From CAG-103 sp963627135 (GTDB lineage: Bacteria; Bacillota; Clostridia; Oscillospirales; Oscillospiraceae): 53,603 bases of DNA. The stretch is from contig CAVFZY010000033.1 in the NCBI GenBank assembly GCA_963627135.1, positions 1 through 53,603 on the forward strand, read 5' to 3'. How positions within the stretch are numbered: position 1 is the first letter of the stretch; every line of letters begins with the position of its first letter. Position numbers and translations under genes: made by a program. Of this stretch, positions 18,101 to 26,185 are shown in pieces. The notes under the pieces were generated by a model. It did not search any database. It saw only the letters and a list, made by a program, of their open reading frames with translations, and had not been told where the DNA came from.

Positions 18101-18902
18101 CAAAGCCGACGCCGCCCCAGTTCGTGCAGCCGATGATGACGCCGGACGAGAAGCCGCAGATGCCGCCGACGTCTGTGGAGGTGTTGGCCTTTTTCGGCGT
18201 GTCATCATCCTCGTCGTCCGATGCGGTCGGGAGCGTCAGAGAGTCGAGATTCTCCGTGCTGTCAACGGCCTCGCTGGCGTTGATGTTCACGCCCGTGGTG
18301 TTCGAACAGTAAGAGATGGTGCCGAGATTCTGACCGACAATGCCGCCGACGTAATGGTCGCCCTCGACAGAGCCTTCGGTCTTGCAGTTATAGATCATGC
18401 CGCTGCCTTCGTTCGTGCCCGCGATGCCGCCGACATTATTCTCGCCGGAGATCGTGCCGTTGAACGAGCAGCCGGAGATCGTGCCGTAGTTCGTGCCGAC
18501 AATGGCGCCGATCTCACTGAGGGTACCGGCGGCGTCGATATTGCCGGTAACCTTCAGGTCTCGGACCGTACCGACCGACTGCACATAGCGAAACAGGCCC
18601 ATATGGGACGCATCGCCCGAGAGCTCCAGCCCGCTGACCGTGTGGTTCTGACCCTCGAACGTGCCGCCGAAGGTCGGGATCGGCACAAAGTCCGACCCGC
18701 TCAGGTCCACATCGTTGTCCAGATAGACTGTCTTGCCCTGCGAGTACGTGTCGAGCTTGCAGCTTTTGCTCAGCTGCACAAGATCGTCCGCAGAGTAGAT
18801 GTGGATCTCCTTGTCGTTCGGCTGGGCAGCCGCACCGCAGAGCAGGCACATGGCCGCCACGAGCACCAGCGCAAGCAGACGGCGCACATTATGTCTTTTC
18901 AT
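15198..18902 (-). CDS. Giant GLUG-repeat, coiled-coil membrane-anchored surface protein
   Basis: 1,234 residues. Signal peptide (VRRLLALVLVAAMCLLCGAAA). Two blocks of GLUG-type repeats (GGIAGTNEGSGMIYNCKTEG style) at about 85-285 and 640-800 flank a long helical, low-complexity middle (about 290-620) with coiled-coil character reminiscent of YhgE/Pip or MMPL extracellular helices. A β-rich region follows, then one membrane segment near 1125-1145 (LFYILIVLIVLAVIVAVLRLLY) and a cytoplasmic tail rich in Ala, Glu and Lys. So the bulk faces outside with a C-terminal anchor. The ATG has GAGGAGG upstream and overlaps the exporter gene stop by 14 bases, implying tight coupling. Function unknown; a partner of the exporter is inferred. 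Confidence 0.85.
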   Translation of the reverse strand: MKRHNVRRLLALVLVAAMCLLCGAAAQPNDKEIHIYSADDLVQLSKSCKLDTYSQGKTVYLDNDVDLSGSDFVPIPTFGGTFEGQNHTVSGLELSGDASHMGLFRYVQSVGTVRDLKVTGNIDAAGTLSEIGAIVGTNYGTISGCSFNGTISGENNVGGIAGTNEGSGMIYNCKTEGSVEGDHYVGGIVGQNLGTISYCSNTTGVNINASEAVDSTENLDSLTLPTASDDEDDDTPKKANTSTDVGGICGFSSGVIIGCTNWGGVGFEHVGYNIGGIVGRQSGLVSGCTNWGTTSGRKDVGGICGQMEPFITLDVESGSIGAMAKELNTLHDLMDTLLNHTGAAASSLAATVGVLSDSAARATESARYVAERTTDYVDDTVSTVNEVFIRINTAEKMLAPAITEFSTAAVSLDKAIDYFNKGFDYLDIVDEMTEADKTAFKDAAKDLSVSSDQLNAAMDYCAWLMKVMDNAYGTGSYDLIASRPDNWQQMSDKYGYEYNPDNLGTYETQRDALLKGTGDAAKAIGAISGDVSTMTKIINTYYLTEDSTGNTRMDYMSAAFKNAFDALKSSSGNFSTGMSYLDQVTKYLASNDPLNLPDISSDYRTAMEQMFDDLGSISSGLSRLSVETATYSNQIISDMKAVNDQFNVVMMRLCDILELALSKDKDDIIQDVSEEELSSTTDGKVYNCDNYGKVDGDVNVGGVAGTMDIEYDFDPESDSNVIKDSTLTAKYFTKCVLLDSKNYGNATSRKDCVGAICGYADLGVISGCEGYGTAESTAGDYVGGVVGQSKGSVRSSFAKCELTGRNYIGGIAGYGMNVSGCNTLVNLNGSGNCVGTIAGEIDPDGSAADNYFVHETEAGIDGISYAGKAEGMSYEAFMARNGIPAEFSSFAVTFTANGEVVKTITFAYGGSIDESQIPDCPTVEGNYGSWPEHDYSHLTFDLEVKAEYTAVSTVVAGDLYADNSRTPIVLAEGVFDPATDVHITSAEADGPTLRGNQQLYMKYNVEILNDTVEDDTDNTVSLRVYAPDTGASYTVYTYQNGTWASTSSSRDGSYLVFKTMDRDLQFAVTKAHHGPLFYILIVLIVLAVIVAVLRLLYCQKLKKAVAAGTMTEEEAATLRKQGLRMWLGEEHAKLQAKHAAAKEAKETKRAASAEAKAAAEAEAAAKAAEEAAETAPADNAEAVETPAEPDAPEAEAEAEPEVTAEGNAEAAEAPADEADTEETEVEDSDAPQHP

Positions 18903-21372
18903 CGGAATCCTCCTCACCGTGCAGATCCGCCGCCGGCACAGTCTGCGCCGGAGCCTCCTCCATCTGCACATTTCCGATATCGATTGATGCGCTGACCGTG
19001 CCGCTGACACGACCGTGGATCTCCGCATCGACGTAACCGTTGATATAGCCGCGCACGTGCCCATTGACACGCATGGCCCCCTGCAGCTGCTGCTGCGCGG
19101 CGTGGTGGCCAATCGTAAAGGATGTTTTTTCGACCAGAGAGTCGCCCAGCAGCAGGATCTGCGGCAGGACGCACATGACCAGGACCATCGAGATCAGCGT
19201 GCCGCGGCCCAGGCAGATGCCGATGGACGCGACCGTGTTCTCCGAGGACAAAAAGCCGATGGACATGCCGGCTGCAGCGAGGATGGTGCCGGAGGTCACG
19301 ACCGTCGGGAACGCCTGGTTGAGCGCCTCGATCATGGCTTCCTTATATGGCATCTCCTCCTTGAGCCGGAGGTACCGGCTCGAAATGACGATGGCGTAGT
19401 CGATGTTCGCGCCCATCATGATGGAGCTGACGATCAGGTACGCCAGGAAATACAGATTGTTGTGCAGGATCGTCGGGAATGAGAAGTTGATCCACACACT
19501 GCCCTGGATCACGAGGATCTGCAGCAGCGGCAGTGCGACCGATTTGAACGTCATGAGCAGCACGAGGATGACGAACACGAGCGTCAGGATGCTGATGAGC
19601 GTGTTGTCCGTGCTGAATGCATCGGAAAAGTCCTTGTCCTTGGCTGTCTCGCCAACGAAATAGGACTCGTCGTAGTATTTGCCGACGACGCCCTTGATGA
19701 CCGTCAGGTAATCGTAGGTCTCCTCGCTCTCGACCGGGAGATCAAGGTAGAGGATCATACGCGAGTAATCCTCGGAGTGGAGCTGTTTTTCACCGTCGAT
19801 GAGGCGGTCATACATCTCCTCAAGGTCGCTCATGGTCGCAGCGTCGATCTTCGAGCGGTAGATATCGCGCTGCTCATACAGGAACTTGAACATGTCGATG
19901 AGCGGCACGGAGCAGTTGTCGATATTGCTCAGGTCCACGAGCTGGCCGAGGGCCTTCGTGTAATCGTCGTTCGCAGTACAGTAGGCCGTGTACAGTGCGC
20001 GCGACACGCCGATGTCGATATCCGTGAGCTCGGCGAACTTGCGCGGCGTGAGCGAGTCAGTGATCATGTAGCCGTCCTTGGCCTCCTCGCCCGCGAGCGC
20101 CTGCACATGGTCAACACTCTTGAGCTCGTTGAGGTCATCAAGCAGATCTGCCTCGCTCTCAAAGTCCGTGAACGGGAAGATGAGCACGACCTGATTCGTC
20201 TCGCCGAAGGTGGCGTTGATCTTCTTTTCGGCGATCTTGTAATCGTTTTGCTTGATGGTGTCGAGCGTGCTGTAGCCGAACACGTATGGGCACTTGCTGC
20301 TGAGCAGAAAGCCCACAATGATGATGACCAGAAAGACCGGCGGCACGATGTAGCGGCTGCGGATGGCAAAGCGGCCGAGTGCGTCGATGCGCGGCAGGAA
20401 CTGGCGGTGGTGCGTCTTGTCGATCCACGGGCTCATGTACATGATGAGCGCCGGCATCAGGAAGAACACCGTCAGCATCAGAAACAGGATCGACTTAATG
20501 AGCACGAGGCTCATGTCCTCGCCGATCTTGATCTTCATGAATGAGAGCGCCAGCAGGCCCGAGATCGTCGTCAGACTCGAGGCTGAGATCTCCGGAATGG
20601 CCAGCGTCAGCGCGCGGATCGTCGCCTCACGGGGCGCGAGATGCTCGCGCTCTTCCGTGTAGTGATGGCACATGATGATCGCGTAGTCAATGCCGAGGCC
20701 GAGCTGCAGCACCGCCGCGATGGAATTGGTGATAAACGAGACCTCATGGAACCAGTAGTTCGTGCCCTTGTTGATCCAGACGGCCACAGCAAAGGTGATG
20801 ATGAGCACTGGGACCTCCGCGTAAGTCCGGCTCGTGAGCAGGAGCACCACGAAGATCGAACACATGAGGATGATGAGCACGATGCGCATCTCGTGCTCGA
20901 GGATCTCGCCGGTCGGATTGCCGACCTCGGTCGTGATGTAAGTATCATAGCCGTCGAGCGCCGTGCGGACGTTCTTCACACCCTGAACGCTGACCTCGTC
21001 GAGCTTTTCCCCGTCAAACGTAACCTCAAAGAGCGCCGACGCACTATTATAATGGTGTGTGTCCTTTTCAAACGTCACGCTCTTGACGCCGTCCACACCG
21101 CGCAGCATCTCGGCGAGCTCCTCCGCCTGCGCAAGCGTCACGTTGGACACCATGACTTTCGCATCCCCGTAGGTGATGAACTCGCGGTCCATGATCTCCA
21201 GCCCCTGGCGCGTCTGCGTGGAGTCCGGCAGATAATCGGTCAGCTCATTGTTGACGTCCGTCTTGTTCACTGAGAAGATCGACAGCACGCACGCCACAGC
21301 AAACAGCACCACAAACAGCCGCCGTTTGTCCACAATGAACGCCGCCAGGCGCTCCATAAACGATTTCTTCAT
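18889..21372 (-). CDS. MMPL/RND-superfamily exporter with a tetrapeptide-repeat tail
   Basis: 827 residues. Two homologous halves, each with one N-terminal helix, a large external domain and five clustered helices, as in RND transporters; signature lines GLGIDYAIIMCHHYTEERE and GANIDYAIVISSRYLRLKEE carry the conserved Asp of the proton relay. MMPL proteins export lipids or hydrophobic compounds using the proton gradient. After the last helix, residues 769-800 form eight perfect [VI]-x-[GA/I]-x units, then an acidic tail. The start at 21372 has GAGGGG seven bases upstream; an ATG at 21387 abuts a CGGGCGG hairpin and is less likely. Substrate unknown. Confidence 0.9.
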   Translation of the reverse strand: MKKSFMERLAAFIVDKRRLFVVLFAVACVLSIFSVNKTDVNNELTDYLPDSTQTRQGLEIMDREFITYGDAKVMVSNVTLAQAEELAEMLRGVDGVKSVTFEKDTHHYNSASALFEVTFDGEKLDEVSVQGVKNVRTALDGYDTYITTEVGNPTGEILEHEMRIVLIILMCSIFVVLLLTSRTYAEVPVLIITFAVAVWINKGTNYWFHEVSFITNSIAAVLQLGLGIDYAIIMCHHYTEEREHLAPREATIRALTLAIPEISASSLTTISGLLALSFMKIKIGEDMSLVLIKSILFLMLTVFFLMPALIMYMSPWIDKTHHRQFLPRIDALGRFAIRSRYIVPPVFLVIIIVGFLLSSKCPYVFGYSTLDTIKQNDYKIAEKKINATFGETNQVVLIFPFTDFESEADLLDDLNELKSVDHVQALAGEEAKDGYMITDSLTPRKFAELTDIDIGVSRALYTAYCTANDDYTKALGQLVDLSNIDNCSVPLIDMFKFLYEQRDIYRSKIDAATMSDLEEMYDRLIDGEKQLHSEDYSRMILYLDLPVESEETYDYLTVIKGVVGKYYDESYFVGETAKDKDFSDAFSTDNTLISILTLVFVILVLLMTFKSVALPLLQILVIQGSVWINFSFPTILHNNLYFLAYLIVSSIMMGANIDYAIVISSRYLRLKEEMPYKEAMIEALNQAFPTVVTSGTILAAAGMSIGFLSSENTVASIGICLGRGTLISMVLVMCVLPQILLLGDSLVEKTSFTIGHHAAQQQLQGAMRVNGHVRGYINGYVDAEIHGRVSGTVSASIDIGNVQMEEAPAQTVPAADLHGEEDSDEKT

Positions 21373-21534
21373 ACCCCAGCCCCTCATCGGGCGGCTCCAC
21401 CGCCCGGGATCTCTCTGCGCATCCGGTCGGAACTAGTTACATCAAAAGTTAAAAAACAGTAACAAAATGTGTTTTCCCGTTCTTTTCGGGTGCAACTGCG
21501 CAAAGTTAACATAAACAATTACGGATTCTTTTGT

Positions 21535-21563
21535 ATCATACGATATCCCAAACACGATGTCAA
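21535..21563 (-). promoter_or_regulatory. Sigma-A promoter of the MMPL-GLUG operon
   Basis: Minus strand TTGACA, 17-base spacer, TATGAT. The leader is about 155 bases and holds repeated GTTAC/GTAAC and GTTAAC motifs plus a CCCG/CGGG hairpin, possible operator or structure. The surrounding 21.4-21.8 kb interval is AT-rich and has no gene I can support. Confidence 0.8.
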
Positions 21564-21756
21564 CCGCGAAAACGGATTTTCCCGCGATTTTCCTTAATTT
21601 TTTTCCATAATCTCAAGCAAATGCGCGCATTTTCGCGCAGATTCCGCAAGAACTCAGACATTTTGTCAAAAAAACAACCGCTTATTCTTTTCTGCTCCCT
21701 CGCGCTGCCAGGTAACATATTCTTTCAAAACTGTGTCGGAAAACGGTAACAAGAAT

Positions 21757-21794
21757 CGACCAATCAAAACGAAAAGTTTCATTCTGATCGGTCG
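21757..21794 (-). terminator. Probable terminator after the pyridoxal kinase gene
   Basis: Stem CGACCAATCA / TGATCGGTCG with one mismatch and an inner AAAC/GTTT pair, lying 17 bases past the kinase stop. The minus-strand tail (ATTCTTGTT) is only moderately U-rich. Confidence 0.5.
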
Positions 21795-21810
21795 GCTTTT
21801 GTAACTTTTT

Positions 21811-22683
21811 TCATGCTTCAAAGATCTTTTCCACGCGGCGGATATACGCCGGCAGCGCACCCTCAAAGTCCACGCCGAAGCGGCGCGGCGTATCGCGCCA
21901 GAGCGAGCGGCAGATGCTCTCGTCCGTGAGCGCAGTGGCCGTTTCGAGCGCGGCGCTCAACGGCGCGCCGCGCACGAGCAGTGCCGCGAACGCAGAGGCG
22001 AACACATCCCCCGTGCCGTAAAACACGCCGGGATGCGCCGGGCGCATACTCGCGTGCACCTCCCCCGTGCGGCAGTCGCAGGCAACGTTGCCGATCACGT
22101 CCGGCCGCGGGCGCACGCCGGTGACCGTCACGACGCCGGCACCGAGCGCGCCGAGCGCCTGAAACAGCTGCGCAAGATAGGCATCGCTGTGCGTGCCGGG
22201 CTCATACGGCAGGCCGGCCAGCAGCGCCGCCTCCGTGACGTTCGGCGTGATGACGTCCGCACGCGAGAGCAGGCGGCGGAAGGCTGCACACATGCGCTCG
22301 TCAATCTTGGAATAATAGCTGCCGTTGTCGGCCATGACCGGGTCGATCACGACCAATGTATCCGGCACGGCGATGCAGTCGAGCGTCTGCGCGAGCAGCT
22401 CCGCCTGCCCGGGCGAGGCGAGGTAGCCGGAATACACGCCGTCGATCCGCGCACCGATGCGCTGCCAGTGGCGCGCGATGGGCAGCATATCGTCCGACAG
22501 GTCGCGGAACGTCCAGCCGGTGAACTCGCCCGTGTGCGTGCTGAGCACGGCCGTCGGTATGCAGGCGCACTCCACGCCCGTGGCGGAGATGACCGGCAGC
22601 GCCACGGTCAGCGAGCACTTGCCGAGCCCGGACAGATCGTGGATGGCGGCAATGCGCTTGAGCGGCGGTAACGTGTTGTCCAT
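21811..22683 (-). CDS. Pyridoxal/pyridoxamine kinase (PdxK-like)
   Basis: 290 residues of the ribokinase fold, phosphorylating vitamin B6 vitamers with ATP. Seen: the start AAIHDLSGLGKCSLTVALP; TAVLSTHTG with the substrate-loop Thr/His; DPVMADNGSYY; DVITPNVTEA; and the anion-hole/catalytic GTGDVFASAF. The GTGD with SGLG context fits the Firmicutes pyridoxine kinase branch better than ThiD. GAGGT lies about six bases before the ATG. It follows a 74-codon gene on the same strand. Confidence 0.88.
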   Translation of the reverse strand: MDNTLPPLKRIAAIHDLSGLGKCSLTVALPVISATGVECACIPTAVLSTHTGEFTGWTFRDLSDDMLPIARHWQRIGARIDGVYSGYLASPGQAELLAQTLDCIAVPDTLVVIDPVMADNGSYYSKIDERMCAAFRRLLSRADVITPNVTEAALLAGLPYEPGTHSDAYLAQLFQALGALGAGVVTVTGVRPRPDVIGNVACDCRTGEVHASMRPAHPGVFYGTGDVFASAFAALLVRGAPLSAALETATALTDESICRSLWRDTPRRFGVDFEGALPAYIRRVEKIFEA

Positions 22684-22760
22684 AGGATGACCTCGGTTCC
22701 TTTTATAATGGTGTACAGCAGACGGCCCCCGGCAAGGCACCGGGGGCGCGTGAAAATGGC

Positions 22761-22985
22761 TCAGCCATCGGACGACGGGAGCGCGCGCAGCTGCGCGTCG
22801 ATCTCCGCGAGCGAGTCGGCCGTCAGGCCCGACTGGGCAAACCCGGCCACCTGGCGCAGCGTCATGGCGGCGGTCATCTGCAGGGCCGGATTCTTCAGGA
22901 TCTTGGGGAAAAACCGCTCGAGGACCGCGACCGCCTCCGGCGCGCCGAGCAGCTTTTTCATCGTGTCGTCCACAGTGTATGTCAC
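22761..22985 (-). CDS. 74-residue uncharacterised helical protein
   Basis: GTG start with GGAGG eight bases upstream. Predicted all-helical; the segment AVLERFFPKILKNPALQMTAAMTLRQVAGF resembles the small C-terminal helical module found on some clostridial glycoside hydrolases and related proteins, here standing alone. That resemblance is from memory of the motif, not a search. It lies 77 bases ahead of the pyridoxal kinase gene and is likely co-transcribed. No function is assigned. Confidence 0.7.
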   Translation of the reverse strand: MTYTVDDTMKKLLGAPEAVAVLERFFPKILKNPALQMTAAMTLRQVAGFAQSGLTADSLAEIDAQLRALPSSDG

Positions 22986-23064
22986 GTTGCTTTCCTCCCT
23001 GTCTCCGGAGGCCGGAGGACAGAATTCACAAAAAATCAGAGATTTTGTAGTGATTATACACAAA

Positions 23065-23979
23065 TCACGGCCGATTGTCAAATCCCGTGCTTCCGGCAGG
23101 TGCCGCCGGTGCGTCGCGCCGGTCCAGATAGCGCAGAAACTGGCGCGTTGCGGCCGAAATATGCGCCTGACCGGGCAGCGCGAGGGCGAGGTCGCGGTAG
23201 AGCGGCGTGTCGAGCTTGCGGATGGCGATGCGGTACGGCACGCGGCGCAAAATCAGCTCCGGCAGCAGGCTGACGCCCAGCCCGCACTCGACCATGGCCA
23301 TGATGGCGTAATCGTCCCACGTCGTGAAGCGCACGTCCGGCGTGACACCGCACTGCGCCAGCGCCTCGGACGTCTCGTGGTTTCCGGCCTTATCGAGCAG
23401 GATGAACGGCTCCGCACCCAGCGCCTGCACGGGGCAGGTGTCCCCGGCGGCGAGCGGGTGATCCGCCGGCAGGACCGCGTCAAGGTCATCCCGCTGCAGG
23501 AAGATCGTGGCAAACTCCGGCCGCGTCGGCAGGCGCACAAAGCCGCAGTCCACCTGCCCGGAGGCGAGCCAGTCCTCAACCTCGCAGTAGTCGCCGAGTA
23601 AGAGCTCATAGTCGATGCCCGGATAGTCGTGCGAGAACGCGCGCAGGATGTACGGCAGCCAGTGCGTGGCCACGCTCGAAAACGTGCCGATGCGGATGTG
23701 GCCCGACTGCAGGCCGTGCAGCGCGTCCACCTCCGCCGAAAGGCGCGCATACTCCGCGCACAGCGCCCGTGCGTGCGGCAAAAGCAGCGCCCCGTCGCCC
23801 GTGAGCACAACGCCTGCCTTGCCGCGCTCGAGCAGCGTCACGCCCCACTCCTGCTCCAGGTCCGCGATCATGCGGCTGATGCCCGACTGCGAATAGTGAA
23901 GCAGCACGGCCGCGCGGGTAAAGCTGCCCGTCTCGACCGTTTTGACGAAGGCGGCATATTTTTGCAGATTTTTGTCCAT
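23065..23979 (-). CDS. LysR-family transcriptional regulator
   Basis: 304 residues. N-terminal winged helix (LQKYAAFVKTVETGSFTRAAVLLHYSQSGISRMIADLE), then a type 2 periplasmic-binding-like effector domain (HIRIGTFSSVATHWLPYIL ... VDCGFVRLP). It is divergent from an EamA transporter gene with 110 bases between, the usual arrangement for a LysR regulator and its target; the shared gap would hold the operator. The effector is unknown. Confidence 0.92.
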   Translation of the reverse strand: MDKNLQKYAAFVKTVETGSFTRAAVLLHYSQSGISRMIADLEQEWGVTLLERGKAGVVLTGDGALLLPHARALCAEYARLSAEVDALHGLQSGHIRIGTFSSVATHWLPYILRAFSHDYPGIDYELLLGDYCEVEDWLASGQVDCGFVRLPTRPEFATIFLQRDDLDAVLPADHPLAAGDTCPVQALGAEPFILLDKAGNHETSEALAQCGVTPDVRFTTWDDYAIMAMVECGLGVSLLPELILRRVPYRIAIRKLDTPLYRDLALALPGQAHISAATRQFLRYLDRRDAPAAPAGSTGFDNRP

Positions 23980-24089
23980 CGTCTATCCATCCGTTTTTAT
24001 CATGTAATTTATGAGAAACATTCGCTTTTCATATATCCACACCAAGACTACACTATTTTTATTCCTTTTGCAACCGGGAGGGCCGCCGT

Positions 24090-24968
24090 ATGAAAAAAGA
24101 CTATCTGAAATATCTGGCCGCACTGCTGCTGTTCGGCTCCAACGGCATCGTGGCCAGCCGCATCGCGCTCTCGAGCTATGAGATCGTGCTGCTGCGCGCC
24201 GGCATCGGGTGCATCGTGCTGGCGGTGCTGTTTGCGCTGCGGCGGCAGCGGCTGGCCTGCCTGCAGCACCGGCGGGAGCTGCTGGACATTGCCCTGTCCG
24301 GAGCGGCCATGGGCGCGAGCTGGATATGCCTGTTCGAGGGCTTTGTGCGCATCGGCGTGGGCATGGCATCGCTGCTGTATTACTGCGGGCCGGTGATCGT
24401 GATGGCGCTCTCCCCCCTGCTGTTTCATGAGCGGCTGACGTGGCCGAAAATCGCCGGCTTCGCGGCGGTGTTTGCAGGCGTACTGCTCATTAACGGCGGC
24501 ATGCGCGGCGGCGGCATGGACACCGTCGGGCTGCTGTGCGGCGCGGCGAGCGCGGTGCTCTACGCCGTGATGGTCACGACGAACAAACGCGCCGAACACA
24601 TCACGGGCCTGGAAAACGCGCTGCTGCAGATGCTCTTCTGCTTTCTGACCGTGGCCGTGTTCGTCGGCATCCGTGACCGCGGGTTCGCCATCGACGTCCG
24701 CCCGGGCGACTGGGCATGGATCGTGCTGCTGGGCGCGGTGAACACCGGCCTCGGCTGCTACGGCTACTTCTCGTCGATGGGGCGCCTGCCGGTGCAGACC
24801 GTCGCCGTGTGCGGCTATCTGGAGCCGCTGTCGGCCGTCGTGTTTGCGGCCGCGCTGCTGCATGAGACGATGCAGCCGTTGCAAGCGCTCGGCGCAGTGC
24901 TCATCCTCGGCGGCGCCGCTGGCGCCGAGTGCGCGCCCATGCTGCTGCAGAGGCACCGGAAATGCTGA
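24090..24968 (+). CDS. EamA (DMT superfamily) metabolite exporter
   Basis: 292 residues with about ten membrane helices in two EamA repeats (first ending VFAGVLLINGG, second with SSMGRLPVQTVAVCGYLEPLSAVVFA, a conserved line of the family). Such proteins export amino acids or other small metabolites. Start ATG has GGGAGG nine bases upstream. Likely controlled by the divergent LysR gene. A terminator follows. Confidence 0.88.
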   Translation: MKKDYLKYLAALLLFGSNGIVASRIALSSYEIVLLRAGIGCIVLAVLFALRRQRLACLQHRRELLDIALSGAAMGASWICLFEGFVRIGVGMASLLYYCGPVIVMALSPLLFHERLTWPKIAGFAAVFAGVLLINGGMRGGGMDTVGLLCGAASAVLYAVMVTTNKRAEHITGLENALLQMLFCFLTVAVFVGIRDRGFAIDVRPGDWAWIVLLGAVNTGLGCYGYFSSMGRLPVQTVAVCGYLEPLSAVVFAAALLHETMQPLQALGAVLILGGAAGAECAPMLLQRHRKC

Positions 24969-24986
24969 GCAAATTCGCATATTCGC

Positions 24987-25019
24987 AAACTGCGCACCCG
25001 GCGGTGCGCAGTTTTTTCA
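24987..25019 (+). terminator. Terminator after the EamA gene
   Basis: 12-bp stem AAACTGCGCACC / GGTGCGCAGTTT, loop CGGC, then TTT. Confidence 0.88.
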
Positions 25020-25073
25020 TGCGGATGGCCGTACGGCATTCGAGAGAAGATCGACATACAAATTGGGATAAGC

Positions 25074-25108
25074 GAAAACCGGCGCCTCCATACATGGCGC
25101 CGGTTTTC
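25074..25108. terminator. Terminator of the broken LysR gene, usable on both strands
   Basis: 13-bp stem GAAAACCGGCGCC / GGCGCCGGTTTTC; loop TCCATACAT. Confidence 0.8.
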
Positions 25109-25114
25109 TACAAC

Positions 25115-26022
25115 TCAGACCGCATCGATCTGCTTTTGCAGGTCCGCGAAGAACGCGACGGCAAAATCGCGGAACTCTTTCATGCTGACCGTGAACGGGC
25201 GAAACTTGTTGTAGCTCAGCCCCACGGTGCCGAAGGCGTGATCGGTCTGCGTTCTGCGGCAATAGCGGCTGATGAGCGGATCCTTGACATGAATGGCGGA
25301 CATAAACGCAATGCCGCGCTTGTCCACCAGCACCGCACACTGCTGCAGATCCATGTCGTTGGTCTCATAGACCACGTTCGGCGTCAGACCGTGGCGGGCA
25401 TAGATCGCGTCGATCGTGTCGCGCATGCCGCTGCCCTTGGGCGCGATCACGATCGGGTAGGGCGCAATGTCCTGCAGCGTGACCACCTCTTTGGAAAACA
25501 GCGGATGATCCGGCGGTACCATGATGCTGCCCGTGTCGCGCAGGACCGTGACCGTCTCGATCATGCGCGATTCTTCCGCGTGATCGGCGGCAGTGCGATG
25601 GCAAAATCCGCAGCGCCGGTATTGAGCTTTTCAAGGATGTCGCGGCGCGTGGCAAACGTCTCGGAGAGCACGCTCTTTGGAAAGCTCGCCATAAACGCGC
25701 TGTTGAGCGCGCTGAGATAGCCCGCGTTGTTATACAGCAGGCTCGTTGTAAACTCCGCCTGATCCTGCATGGCCAGCATGTCCCCGACCAGCGTATCGGC
25801 CCGTGTGATGATATCCTTCGCGCCCCGATAGAAAAACTCCCCGTTGGTATTGAGCACGATGCGGCGTTTTTGAATGTCAAACAGCTGCGTGCCAAGCTCC
25901 TGCTCCAGACGGCCGATGACCTTTGTCACAAACGGCTGCGACACGCCAAGCGTCTCCGCCGCCTTTGTGATGCTGCCAAGCTCCGCCGCCAGGCAAAAAT
26001 AGCGCAGATCCTTCAGCTCCAT
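25115..26022 (-). pseudogene. LysR-family regulator split by a one-base frameshift
   Basis: The N-terminal part (MELKDLRYFCLAAELGSITKAAETLGVSQPFV, a LysR winged helix, with a GGGGAGGG ribosome site) runs to about residue 153 and then stops. The effector domain continues in another frame (MIETVTVLRDTGSIMVPPDHPLF ...) to 25115. Reading at about 25577-25580, a single missing base in ACGCG-GAAGAA breaks what would be ...PPITR(x)EESRMIETV. Both halves are otherwise intact, so this is either a recent mutation or a sequencing error. No target gene is obvious beside it. Confidence 0.8.
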
Positions 26023-26185
26023 CGTACCCCTCCCCTCTCTGCACACCATTATAGGCGCAGGCGAGGATTGGTGTTAATAACCAATAGGTTATGACCTTGA
26101 TAGCGAGGTGCGGCTATGAAAGTCGCCTGACAAAATATTATCTTTTTTGTACGGAATTTGCTACCATGAAATCGGAAAGGCAAAT

